Part shown: piece after piece, positions 50,390 to 59,208 of the stretch
Position numbering within the stretch: position 1 is the first letter of the stretch
Layout: each line of letters begins with the position of its first letter
Source of the DNA: SHVZ01 sp041906305
GTDB taxonomy: Bacteria; Pseudomonadota; Alphaproteobacteria; SHVZ01
Direction of reading: 5' to 3'
NCBI GenBank assembly: GCA_041906305.1
Contig: JAYRJL010000001.1
Span: 1,488,001-1,552,000 of the forward strand
Length of the DNA: 64,000 nt
Program-made: the position numbers and the translations under genes
Notes under the pieces: generated by a model
The model's input: only the letters and a program-made list of their open reading frames with translations
Database searches by the model: none
Told to the model about the DNA's origin: nothing

Positions 50390-52423
50390 CTATCGCTTCG
50401 CCTTCTGGTCCCTGGCCGGGTCCTGGGCGTTCCGCGCCGGAGCCGTGGTTTTCCCACCCGCCTCTTGCGCGGAGCGCGCCGCCTGGTCGATCAGGCCGGA
50501 GCAGTCGCTGTCCTTGCCGAGGCCGAGTTCGATCGTCGGAATCAGTGCCGCGAGCGGCGTCAGCAGCGCGCCAAGGACCGCCATTGCTCCGACGCGCGCG
50601 CCGGTCGCCGCCGCATCGATACCGACCTTCGGATGCTTCAGGGTGCCGGTGACATGCACCGGGGCGCGGAAGGAAAGAAGGCTGGGATCCTTCGGGTGCG
50701 CCTCCAGGGTGATGCCGAGCGTCTCGTCGCGGAAACTGACCCAGCCCGTCCCGCCGATGTTCGTGTCCGTGGTATCGAGCACCAGCGAGTTGGTCCGCAC
50801 CACGCCATCCCGGATGCCGGCGTCGAGAACCATGCAGCGTATTCCGAACTGCTTGTCCTTGCCCGACAGCGAGAAGCCAAGCGCCTCCAGGAAGTCGAGG
50901 CCGGCGAGTTCCGTCAGGACGGCGCTGATCTGGCCGCTGGTCATGGCCAGAGTCAGATGGCCATCGCCGTTGCCGAGGACGTCGGCAGTCGACTGTCCGG
51001 TGCTGGCGAGCCGAAGCTTGCCGCCGACGAGGCCTGCGCCGTCGAAGGCGGCCGAGTTCTTTTGCAGGATGCGCTTGAGGTCGATGTTGCGAAAATCGGC
51101 GTCGATGTCCCAAAGCGCCGGCATCTTCCGGGCGTCGAGGTCCACGGTAGCCGCGATGCGGCCCTTGCCGATGCCGAAGTTGAGCGGCTGGAGCCGAAGC
51201 CTGCCGTTTTCCAGGTCGAGCTTCGCGGTGAGATCGTCGAGCGGCAGGTAGTCGGATTCGAGACGCTTCACGCGGTAGATCACGTGAGCGTCGATCTCGT
51301 TCAGGCGCTCGAGGCCTACCTTCTTTTCGGGGAGCGCCTTGGGATCCGCCGACTCCTTCTGCGCCGCCGTCCTTCGTTTCGCGGTCGCATTCGGCGCCTC
51401 CGCCTTGCCCGGCTCGCCGCCGACGAAGCCGGCCAGGTCGGCCAGCACGGTCTTGCTCGACGCGAACTCTCCGGTCAGCACGAGCCGGGGGCCGCCTGTG
51501 TCGACGGCGAGGCTTCCGGTGAAGTCGCTGCTGCCGACCTTGCCGTCGAAGGTATCGAAGTGCACGGTCGTGCCCGAATGCCAGAGATGGCCGGCAAGCC
51601 TGTAGGCCGGTGTCGTCGGCCAGGGAACCCCGGTCATCGGATAGAGAAGGGCCATGTCCGGGCCGCTCACCTCGAGCTTTCCGTCGATCCCGGCCAGGTT
51701 CGTGCGGTCGAGCACGGTGCCGACGATGTGCGCGCGCGTGTTCTCGACTTCCCAGATCAGGTCGATCGGATAGCGGATGTTCCTGTCTCGGAAAGTGGCG
51801 AGCGATCCCGTCCGGGCCTCGAACCGGGTCCCCGCATTCGCATAGCGCCCCTTGCCTCGGATCACGAGGCTCGAGTCGCCGCCTTTGGGATCGGGCTCGG
51901 TGTTCACCGCCATTTCGACGCTGGTCTTCGATCGCGGATCGTTGAGAGTGACCTGACCATTTTCGACATTGAGCCGGCCGATCTCAGGCGCTTTCGAGGC
52001 ATTGGCTTCGGACGATGCCGGATTGAGCGCATCGAGCCGCCAATTGGGCTCTCCCTGGGCGTTGGTCTCGAGCGTCACCACCGGCCGCGTCAGGGTCATC
52101 TCGGGAAAGAAAATCTTCCCGCTCTTCCAGTACCTCCCGAGGTCGACGGAGAAGACCATCCGCTCGAACTCGGCCAGACGGGTGCCTTCGGCGAAGCCCT
52201 GCGGGTTGGCAACTTTCAGATCGTCGACGATGACCGTCGGCTGGCGGGCGAGCTTCACATCGAGGTGCCCGATGCGGACCGGTCGGCCGAGCTCGGCCGA
52301 TGCCTGCATCTCGGCATAGGACCTCAGCCAGTTCCAGTCGAAGAAGACCACGATCGCGATGCCGGCGCCGGCAAGCACGCCGAGGACGCCAAGCCATATC
52401 TTTGCCCGCCTGCTCAAGACCAC
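50390..52423 (-). CDS. AsmA-family envelope protein
   Basis: A 677-aa protein anchored by one N-terminal helix (AKIWLGVLGVLAGAGIAIVVFF), with the large periplasmic beta-rich body of the AsmA/TamB-like lipid-transport family. Patterns seen: AELGRPVRIGHLDVKLARQPTVIVDDLKVANP, the repeated GDGHLTLAMTSGQISAVL and LDTTDTNIGGTGWVSFRDETLGITLEAHPKDPS, in part. Members move phospholipid between membranes or affect outer-membrane protein assembly. The C-terminal ~40 residues are a hydrophilic tail. Stop lies 3 nt from the ABC exporter stop. Confidence 0.87.
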   Translation of the reverse strand: MVLSRRAKIWLGVLGVLAGAGIAIVVFFDWNWLRSYAEMQASAELGRPVRIGHLDVKLARQPTVIVDDLKVANPQGFAEGTRLAEFERMVFSVDLGRYWKSGKIFFPEMTLTRPVVTLETNAQGEPNWRLDALNPASSEANASKAPEIGRLNVENGQVTLNDPRSKTSVEMAVNTEPDPKGGDSSLVIRGKGRYANAGTRFEARTGSLATFRDRNIRYPIDLIWEVENTRAHIVGTVLDRTNLAGIDGKLEVSGPDMALLYPMTGVPWPTTPAYRLAGHLWHSGTTVHFDTFDGKVGSSDFTGSLAVDTGGPRLVLTGEFASSKTVLADLAGFVGGEPGKAEAPNATAKRRTAAQKESADPKALPEKKVGLERLNEIDAHVIYRVKRLESDYLPLDDLTAKLDLENGRLRLQPLNFGIGKGRIAATVDLDARKMPALWDIDADFRNIDLKRILQKNSAAFDGAGLVGGKLRLASTGQSTADVLGNGDGHLTLAMTSGQISAVLTELAGLDFLEALGFSLSGKDKQFGIRCMVLDAGIRDGVVRTNSLVLDTTDTNIGGTGWVSFRDETLGITLEAHPKDPSLLSFRAPVHVTGTLKHPKVGIDAAATGARVGAMAVLGALLTPLAALIPTIELGLGKDSDCSGLIDQAARSAQEAGGKTTAPARNAQDPARDQKAKR

Positions 52424-52599
52424 ATCCTCCTCGCCATCGACTTAGGAACGCGCGCGAGGAAATCGCGGTTCCGGCTAGGCGCGGCGGGCATCCCGGCGCG
52501 GGTGACCAGGATCCCGGAGGCTAAGATCACGCCGGCTCCGATCCATGTCCGCAGGTCGGGAACCTCGCCGAGCAGGAGGTAGGCGGACACCGCGACAGG
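52414..52599 (-). pseudogene. EamA/DMT transporter C-terminal remnant
   Basis: Minus-strand codons at 52599-52498 encode PVAVSAYLLLGEVPDL followed by RTWIGAGVILASGILVTR, the last two helices of an EamA-family transporter (P-x2-x-x-Y-x2-L-G-E and G-A-x-x-I-x-x-G). The rest of the ~300-aa protein is missing upstream; sequence from 52600 to 52714 shows no further similarity in any frame that I can read. It abuts the asmA start. The region 52424-52714 otherwise holds nothing recognisable. Confidence 0.55.
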
Positions 52600-52714
52600 G
52601 CGGTCGCGTGAAGTCGTCGAGGAAGACGGCGATCTCGCAGGGGGAAGGCTCTTCGGCGGCGACCCGGGCATTCGGGCGACTCGCGCCGTCCTGTGCTGCC
52701 GCCGTAAAGCCGCC

Positions 52715-53485
52715 TCAGCGTTCGAGGATTTCGCGGAGGAAGGCGCGGGTGCGCTGCTGTCTCGGATTGCTGAAGATCTCGGCCGGTGAACCTTCTTCCG
52801 CGATGACGCCCTGGTCCATGAAGACGACGCGGTCTCCGACCTGACGGGCGAAGTTCATCTCGTGCGTGACCACGAGCATCGTCATGCCGCGGGCAGCGAG
52901 GTCGCGCATGACGTTCAGCACCTCTCCGACCAGCTCCGGGTCCAAGGCCGATGTGACTTCGTCGAACAGCATGGCCTTCGGTTCCATCGCCAGTGCGCGG
53001 GCGATGGCGACACGCTGCTGTTGGCCGCCCGACAGCTCTTCAGGATAGTGGTCCGCGCGGTCGGAAAGCCCGACCTGGGCGAGTATCGCGCTCGCCCGGG
53101 CCTCGGCCTGGTCGCGCGCGATGCCGAGAACGTGCATCGGCGCTTCCATGACGTTCTCCAGCGCCGTCATGTGGGGAAACAGGTTGAAGGCCTGGAACAC
53201 CATGCCCACCTGGGCGCGGATCGCGGCGATGTCGCGTTGGCGGTGCGGGCGATGGCCGTCGATTGAGTCTCGATAGGCGGGCTTGCCGTCGATGCTGATG
53301 AGCCCGCGTTCCGGCACCTCCAGCCAGTTGATGCAGCGAAGGAAGGTCGATTTGCCCGAGCCCGACGGGCCGATGATGCAGACGACCTCGCCCTTGGCGA
53401 CGCTGAGGTTGATCCCGCGCAGCACGTGCAGGTGCCCGAAGTGCTTGTGGATGTCCTCGGCAACGATCATCGGATGGGGGCTCAT
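52715..53485 (-). CDS. Polar amino-acid ABC transporter ATPase
   Basis: A 256-aa ATP-binding subunit of the GlnQ/HisP type. Walker A GPSGSGKSTFLR, the family insertion LISIDGKPAYRDSIDGHRPHRQRDIAAIRAQVGMVFQ (in part), signature LSGGQQQRVAIARAL, Walker B MLFDEVTSALDPEL and switch His VTHEMNFA. It overlaps the permease gene by 4 bp and is third in a solute-binding, permease, ATPase operon on the minus strand. Confidence 0.95.
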   Translation of the reverse strand: MSPHPMIVAEDIHKHFGHLHVLRGINLSVAKGEVVCIIGPSGSGKSTFLRCINWLEVPERGLISIDGKPAYRDSIDGHRPHRQRDIAAIRAQVGMVFQAFNLFPHMTALENVMEAPMHVLGIARDQAEARASAILAQVGLSDRADHYPEELSGGQQQRVAIARALAMEPKAMLFDEVTSALDPELVGEVLNVMRDLAARGMTMLVVTHEMNFARQVGDRVVFMDQGVIAEEGSPAEIFSNPRQQRTRAFLREILER

Positions 53486-54165
53486 GCCGGCTTCCGCCGG
53501 CGGCGGGCGTAGCCCTGACGGCTGCGGCGTTCCAGGTAGTCGACCAGCCGGGCAGCCGGGAAGCCGACCGCGAAGTAGAGCGCGCCCACGACCGTATAGA
53601 GCGTGAAGTACTGAAAGTTTCGGGCGGCGATGACCTGGGCGGTGAAGAGCACCTCGTGCAGGCTCACCACCGAGCAGATGGCGGTGTCCTTGAACAGCGA
53701 GATGAAGAAGTTGCCGAGCGCGGGGATGACGATGCGGATCGCCTGCGGCAGGACGATGCGGCGGATCGCCTTGGCTCTCGTCATGCCGAGCGCCGCGGCG
53801 GCGTCGGTCTGGCCGCGGCCGATCGCCTGGATGCCCGAGCGGTAGACCTCGGACATGTAGGCCGAGTAGTTGAGCGTGAGTCCGATCACCGAGGCGGTGA
53901 AGTTGTCGAGCTTTATCCCGACCTCGGGCAGCACGTAGTAGATGTAGATCAGCTGCAGCAGGAACGGGGTGCCGCGGATCACCTCGACATAGGCGGTCAG
54001 GACCCAGCGGACGGGAGCGGCGCCATACATCCGGCCGAGCGCGACCAGAAGGCCGCAGACGAGGCTCAGCACGATCACGACGATCGTCAGTTCGACCGTG
54101 ATCAGGAGACCGGCGAGGAGAGGCCCGATGTTCGCGACCGCGACCTCGATGCTGAAAAGGTTCAT
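53482..54165 (-). CDS. Polar amino-acid ABC transporter permease
   Basis: A 227-aa inner-membrane protein of the HisM/GlnP class with about five segments. The BPD signature is in EVIRGTPFLLQLIYIYYVLP and the EAA loop in GQTDAAAALGMTRAKAIRRIVLPQAIRIVIPALGN (in part), which docks on the ATPase. One permease gene is present, so it may work as a homodimer. The final ~15 residues are basic. Confidence 0.93.
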   Translation of the reverse strand: MNLFSIEVAVANIGPLLAGLLITVELTIVVIVLSLVCGLLVALGRMYGAAPVRWVLTAYVEVIRGTPFLLQLIYIYYVLPEVGIKLDNFTASVIGLTLNYSAYMSEVYRSGIQAIGRGQTDAAAALGMTRAKAIRRIVLPQAIRIVIPALGNFFISLFKDTAICSVVSLHEVLFTAQVIAARNFQYFTLYTVVGALYFAVGFPAARLVDYLERRSRQGYARRRRKPA

Positions 54166-54238
54166 GCGGTCCCGGCTCTGAAGGGAATGAAGCGAAGGGC
54201 GAGGCCCGAAGCCGCGTAAGGCTCCGGGCCTCAGGAGG

Positions 54239-55117
54239 CTAGGGGTTCAGCTTGAAAAGGAACAGGTTGCGATCGCTGAGCCCGTACTTCTTGAGGATGG
54301 CGCTGACCTGACCGCTGCCGCGGATCTCGGCGAGCGCCTGGGTGTAGGCGGAACGAAGGGAGCAGTCTTCCTTGCGGAGTGCATAGCGGGCGTATCCGTA
54401 GCCGCCGCCCTGGATGATGCTGTCCGGCACCGGGATGCTCCAGAGAGCCTCGATGCGGCTGTTCGGTACCTCGCGCTGGAATTCGAGGAACACGACGTCG
54501 TCCTCGAGCGCATACTTGATCCGGCCCTGGTTGAGGCTCTGCAGCTCCTCGTTCTCGGACTTGAAGGTCACCGTCTTGATGCCCTGGGCGCGGAGATAGT
54601 TTTCGGCGGCAGAGCCCGAGATCGCGCCGACCTCCTTGCCTTTGAGATCGTCGTAGGACTTGATCCCGTCCGGGTTGCCCTTCTGCACGAGCAGCGCGGG
54701 CCCGTACCACCACGCCGGTCCGGTGAAGCTGATGACCTTGATGCGTTCCGGGTTGTAGTGGATGTTCCCGGCGACCATGTCGGTGCGCTTCGACAGCAGA
54801 GAGGGAACCTGGGATTCCCAAGGCATCCATTCGATCTTCATCGTCTTGATCCCTATCCAGGCGAGTGCCGCCTTGTGGATCTCGACGTCGATGCCCTCGA
54901 CCTCGTTGGTCTTCTGGTTCGTGTAGGAGTGCGGTGGGATCGGAGAGAAGCCGAGGGTGATACCGTCCTTGAGCGCTTTGGCGAGAGAGCCGTCGCCGCA
55001 GTTCTCGAACAGCGGTGTCGCTTCATGGAAGAATTTGTCCTGGGCCGAGGCGGCCGTCGCGACGGTGAACGTCGCGAGCGCGACGGCGAGGAGCGATAAA
55101 AGCCTGTTGGGCAGCAT
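54239..55117 (-). CDS. Polar amino-acid ABC solute-binding protein
   Basis: A 292-aa periplasmic protein of the SBP family 3. Signal peptide LLSLLAVALATFTVATAASAQ; ligand-binding fold with GITLGFSPIPPHSYTNQKTNEVEGIDVEIHKAALAW (in part), MVAGNIHYNPERIKVISFTGP, and the second lobe YDDLKGKEVGAISGSAAENYL. The pattern G-x-D-V-E and N-x3-N-P-E-R is usual for polar amino acids, but the ligand is not defined. First gene of the operon, 73 bp before the permease. Confidence 0.92.
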   Translation of the reverse strand: MLPNRLLSLLAVALATFTVATAASAQDKFFHEATPLFENCGDGSLAKALKDGITLGFSPIPPHSYTNQKTNEVEGIDVEIHKAALAWIGIKTMKIEWMPWESQVPSLLSKRTDMVAGNIHYNPERIKVISFTGPAWWYGPALLVQKGNPDGIKSYDDLKGKEVGAISGSAAENYLRAQGIKTVTFKSENEELQSLNQGRIKYALEDDVVFLEFQREVPNSRIEALWSIPVPDSIIQGGGYGYARYALRKEDCSLRSAYTQALAEIRGSGQVSAILKKYGLSDRNLFLFKLNP

Positions 55118-55307
55118 GGGTCGTCCTTTCTCGATGCGGGATCGGGAGCCGAAAGGTCGAAGTCGGAAGCGGCGACAGGCGACACGCGAGGCGTCGGTTC
55201 CTTAAAAAACCGTATCGTCCGTACGGGTACGAGGCAAACGTGCATTTCGGCTTCGTGAAACGCGCCAGAGTAGCCGGAGCATAGCCGGCGCCTGCCTTAC
55301 GGTGCCG

Positions 55308-56549
55308 TCAATCGCCCCGCTGCTGTGCGACGAGCGCGCGCCAGAGATTGGTGTTTTCGGCCATGCCGGCATCAACCGGCTGCGGCCGCGCCGAGGTCTG
55401 CACCATGACAAGCCGGCTGACCGGGTCGACGAAAAGAACCTGGCCGCGTATGCCGCGCAGGGAGAACGTGCCCGCCGGCTCCCCGCCCATGAGCCAGACT
55501 TGATAGCCGTACCCGAAGCCAGGACTGACGCGGCCGGGACGGAGATGCTCGTCCTCGGCCCGGACGGTCGTGGCATCCTTGACCCATTGCCGCGGGATGA
55601 CCTGCCGGCCGTCCCAGTTGCCGTCACGGGCGAGAAGGCGGCCGAACCGCGCATAGTCGCGAAGGACGGCGTTGAAGCAGCAATAGGCCACCTCGTGGCC
55701 GAAGACGTCGGTGATCCACGAGGCATCGGCCTCCGCACCGATCGGCTGCCAGATCTTCTCCGACAGGTACTCCGCGACCGGCCGTCCGGTGGCGGCGCTC
55801 AAGACAAGGCCCAGCGTCAGGGTCTCGCTGCTGGCATAGTGGAAGAAGGTTCCCGGCGGCCTGGGACGGCTGTTGAACTGGGCGAGGAGGGGGGCTGTTC
55901 CGACCCCCGTTCCGGGAATGAAGAGCCCGCGCGACAGCGTCGCGATGTCGTCCCTGCCGTCATAGCGCTCGGTGAACTCGATGCCCGATGACATGTTGAG
56001 GAGCGCGCGGATAGGCGTCTCGCCATACGCGCTGCCCGCGAGAGACGGCACGTAGGTGGCGGCTTTGTCGTCGATCGACCGGATCTTTCCTTCGCCGATG
56101 GCAATGCCGATCAGCATGGCCGTGATCGTCTTGGCCATCGACTGGGAGGTGAAGCGGTCGGCATCCGTGCGCGCGTACTGGTAGCGCTCGAACAGGATCA
56201 TGTCGTCGCGCGCGATCAGAAGCCCGGTGACGGGATTGCGCTCGAGATAGTCGTTCAGGTCGAAACGGCGGCCCTGATAGGTGTACCGCACCTCCGGAAG
56301 ACGGTTCTCGCGCCGGAAGGTCCAGGCCGCCGGGGGCTTGGTCACGGTCCGGCTCGGGAAGATCTCGTCGTAGTGGCTCAAGGAGCCGATCAGGAACCGT
56401 TGCTGGGCCAGGGTGAGGCGCGAGCCGACCGGATACCCGGCGTCGCTGCCGTATGCCTCGGCGTCCGGGCCGCCCTCGCGGAACTCGGGCTCCGCAGCGA
56501 GCGCCGCGCCGACGAGAAAGGCCAGGAGGAACGCGACCAGGCGCTTCAT
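55308..56549 (-). CDS. Serine hydrolase (class C beta-lactamase/esterase fold)
   Basis: A 413-aa exported protein: signal peptide LVAFLLAFLVGAALAA, nucleophile SMAKT (S-x-x-K) after DADRFTSQ, the second motif YAS in GTFFHYASSETLTLG, and the WxxPxGAEADASW segment. Members are D-Ala-D-Ala peptidases, esterases or beta-lactamases. The mature fold lacks clear substrate cues. It is divergent from ligD (89 bp) with no overlap. Confidence 0.87.
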   Translation of the reverse strand: MKRLVAFLLAFLVGAALAAEPEFREGGPDAEAYGSDAGYPVGSRLTLAQQRFLIGSLSHYDEIFPSRTVTKPPAAWTFRRENRLPEVRYTYQGRRFDLNDYLERNPVTGLLIARDDMILFERYQYARTDADRFTSQSMAKTITAMLIGIAIGEGKIRSIDDKAATYVPSLAGSAYGETPIRALLNMSSGIEFTERYDGRDDIATLSRGLFIPGTGVGTAPLLAQFNSRPRPPGTFFHYASSETLTLGLVLSAATGRPVAEYLSEKIWQPIGAEADASWITDVFGHEVAYCCFNAVLRDYARFGRLLARDGNWDGRQVIPRQWVKDATTVRAEDEHLRPGRVSPGFGYGYQVWLMGGEPAGTFSLRGIRGQVLFVDPVSRLVMVQTSARPQPVDAGMAENTNLWRALVAQQRGD

Positions 56550-56638
56550 CGGTCGAGCCTAGCGTGCCGTACGTGCGCTGTCGCGGTGCCGGAACGAAGC
56601 CTAAGCTGCGGTCGTTTTATCGGCACAGGACGCTTCCC

Positions 56639-59167
56639 ATGGGAATCCGGACCGTGGACCGCCTATCGACCTATCGTGCCAAGCGCGACTTCCAGCAGAC
56701 GTCCGAGCCCGCCGGCAGGCAGGGAAAGCCCTCGCGTGGCGGTCTCTACGTCATCCACGAGCACGACGCGACGCGGCTCCACTACGACCTTCGCCTGGAG
56801 CACGACGGCGTCCTGCTGTCCTGGGCGGTGACGCGAGGCCCGAGCCTGGACCCCGAGCAAAAGCGGCTCGCGGTTCAGGTGGAAGACCATCCGATCGATT
56901 ACGGCTCCTTCGAGGGCATCATTCCGGAAGGCAACTACGGCGCGGGCCCGGTCTCGCAATGGGACCGCGGCCGCTGGATCCCCGACGGCGATCCGGCCAA
57001 GGGCCTGAAGAAGGGTCATCTGGACTTTCGCCTGGAAGGCGAGAAGCTGAAAGGCGCTTGGCACCTCGTGCGGATGCGGCGGCGGCCGAAGGAAAAGCGC
57101 GACAACTGGCTGCTGATCAAGTCGAAGGACGAGTACGCGGTTTCGGGAGCGAAGGGCGACATCGTCAAGATCGCGACGAAGTCGGTGAAGACCGGCCGCA
57201 CTCTGGCCGAGATCGCCGAAGGCCAGAAGACGAAGGCCAGGCCGCGGACGTCAACCGCGCCGAAGGCGGAAAAAAAGACGAAAGGCGCAAAAGCCGGCAA
57301 GGAACGGTCCGAGCGCGGCGGTGCCAAGCCGGCCTTCGTGCCCCCCTGCCTCGCCCGCCTCGATCGGACGCCGGCGGGAGCGAGCTGGCTGCACGAGGTG
57401 AAGTTCGACGGCTACCGCATGCAGGCGGTACGAGCCGGCCGAAAGACCTCGCTGATCACCCGCACGGGCCTCGACTGGACCTCGCGCTTCGGGAAGGCGA
57501 TCGTCGCGGCGATCGAGGCGCTGCCTTGCGAGAGTGCCGTGATCGACGGCGAGATCGTCGTTCTCTCCGGCACCGGCATCTCCGACTTCTCGATGCTGCA
57601 GGCCGACCTCTCCGAAGAGCGCACGGATCGCTTCGTCTACTACGTCTTCGATCTGCTGCACCTGGACGGCACCGACGTGACGGATCGCCCGCTGACGGAG
57701 CGCAAGGAAGCACTCGAACACCTGCTCGGCGACAAGGCGACCGCAAGCGAGGGGCCACTCCGCTACAGTCAGCATTTCGTCGAGGACGGCGACGTGATGC
57801 TCGACCAGGCCTGCCGCCTCGGTCTCGAAGGCGTCGTCTCCAAGCGCGGCGATGCGCCCTACCGCAGCGGCCGCACCGGCGACTGGATCAAGTCGAAATG
57901 CACCCAGCGTCAGGAGTTCGTCGTTACCGGTTATGTGCCATCCACCGCGACGCGCAACGCGATCGGCTCGCTGGTCGTGGGGTACCACGAGAACGGGGTG
58001 CTGCGGCCGGCGGGTCGCGTCGGCACCGGTTACTCGGCGAAGATCGCGCGTGACCTCAAGCGCCAGCTCGACAAGATCAAGGCGGATCGCTCCCCGTATG
58101 CGAAACGGCAACCTGGCGACAACCAGGTCAAGTGGGTGAGGCCGGAACTGGTCGCCGAGGTCGAGTTCCGGGCCTGGACTGCAGACGGCATCCTGCGCCA
58201 CGCGGCATTCGCCGGCATGCGCGAGGACAAGCCCGCGAGCGAGATCCGCCGCGAAGGAAAATCGACCGAAACTGCGCCGGCTTCGAAGGCGAGGGGCAAG
58301 GTGCCGAAGACGAGGGTCGCGCTGAGCCATCCCGACCGCGTGCTCTGGCCTGAGGCAGGCTTGAGCAAGCAGGGCCTGCTCGACCACTACGCCGCGGTCT
58401 GGGATCTGATGAAGCCCTATGTCGTCGATCGGCCGCTGGCCCTGCTCAGGGCACCAGGCGGCATCGGCGGCAGCCAGTTCTTCTTCCAGAAGCATCGCTC
58501 GCCCGGCATGCACGAGGCGATCGGCGAGGTGAAGGACCCCAAGGACGGCGAGGGCCTGATCGTGATCCGCGATTTCGACGGGTTGGCCGCGCTGGTGCAG
58601 TTCGGCGTGGTCGAGATCCATCTTTGGGGATCGAGCGCCGCCAGGATCGAACAACCCGACCAGATGATCTTCGACCTCGATCCAGACAAGGGCGTCGACT
58701 GGTCCCGCGTGGTCGAGGCGGCCGAGGAGATCCGCCAGCGGCTCTATTCAATGAAGCTCGTGCCGTTCCTCAAGACCTCGGGAGGCAAGGGACTGCACGT
58801 CGTGGTGCCGCTGAAGCCCGAGGCCGATTGGACGCGGGTGAAGGACTTCTCGAAGTCGCTGGCCGAAGACCTCTCTCGCGATTTTCCGGACCGTTACACC
58901 GCGAACATGGCGAAGAAGGCCCGTCCGGGCCGGATCTTCATCGACTACCTGAGGAACGGGCGTGGCGCGACCGCGGTCGCGCCCTATTCGACGCGAGCGC
59001 GCGACAAGGCGCCGGTCGCATTGCCGATCGCCTGGGACGAACTCGGGCTCGGCGTGCGGGCCGACCAGTTCCGGGTCGACAACCTGATGAACCGCCTCAA
59101 CCACCTGAAGAAGGATCCGTGGGAGGGATTCCGCAAGGCGGCGCGGATCTTGCCGAAGAAGATTTAG
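56639..59167 (+). CDS. ligD: ATP-dependent DNA ligase D (NHEJ)
   Basis: Bacterial non-homologous end-joining enzyme, 842 aa, with all three domains. Phosphoesterase: HEHDATRLHYDLRLEHDG (metal His41/His48 region, ~38-165). Ligase: active-site Lys255 in EVKFDGYRM, then VIDGEIVVL and GLEGVVSKR (~235-530). Polymerase/primase: FDLDPDKGVDW (catalytic Asp pair) and TSGGKGLHVVVPL, GRIFIDYLRN (~555-840). Order PE-Lig-Pol is typical of LigD outside Mycobacterium. Start chosen at MGIRTVDRLSTYRAKRDF, the family N-terminus. The Ku partner gene is not in the window. Confidence 0.95.
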   Translation: MGIRTVDRLSTYRAKRDFQQTSEPAGRQGKPSRGGLYVIHEHDATRLHYDLRLEHDGVLLSWAVTRGPSLDPEQKRLAVQVEDHPIDYGSFEGIIPEGNYGAGPVSQWDRGRWIPDGDPAKGLKKGHLDFRLEGEKLKGAWHLVRMRRRPKEKRDNWLLIKSKDEYAVSGAKGDIVKIATKSVKTGRTLAEIAEGQKTKARPRTSTAPKAEKKTKGAKAGKERSERGGAKPAFVPPCLARLDRTPAGASWLHEVKFDGYRMQAVRAGRKTSLITRTGLDWTSRFGKAIVAAIEALPCESAVIDGEIVVLSGTGISDFSMLQADLSEERTDRFVYYVFDLLHLDGTDVTDRPLTERKEALEHLLGDKATASEGPLRYSQHFVEDGDVMLDQACRLGLEGVVSKRGDAPYRSGRTGDWIKSKCTQRQEFVVTGYVPSTATRNAIGSLVVGYHENGVLRPAGRVGTGYSAKIARDLKRQLDKIKADRSPYAKRQPGDNQVKWVRPELVAEVEFRAWTADGILRHAAFAGMREDKPASEIRREGKSTETAPASKARGKVPKTRVALSHPDRVLWPEAGLSKQGLLDHYAAVWDLMKPYVVDRPLALLRAPGGIGGSQFFFQKHRSPGMHEAIGEVKDPKDGEGLIVIRDFDGLAALVQFGVVEIHLWGSSAARIEQPDQMIFDLDPDKGVDWSRVVEAAEEIRQRLYSMKLVPFLKTSGGKGLHVVVPLKPEADWTRVKDFSKSLAEDLSRDFPDRYTANMAKKARPGRIFIDYLRNGRGATAVAPYSTRARDKAPVALPIAWDELGLGVRADQFRVDNLMNRLNHLKKDPWEGFRKAARILPKKI

Positions 59168-59208
59168 GAACCGGTCCGCCGCGACTGCGTGACCGCGCCC
59201 AGCACTGC

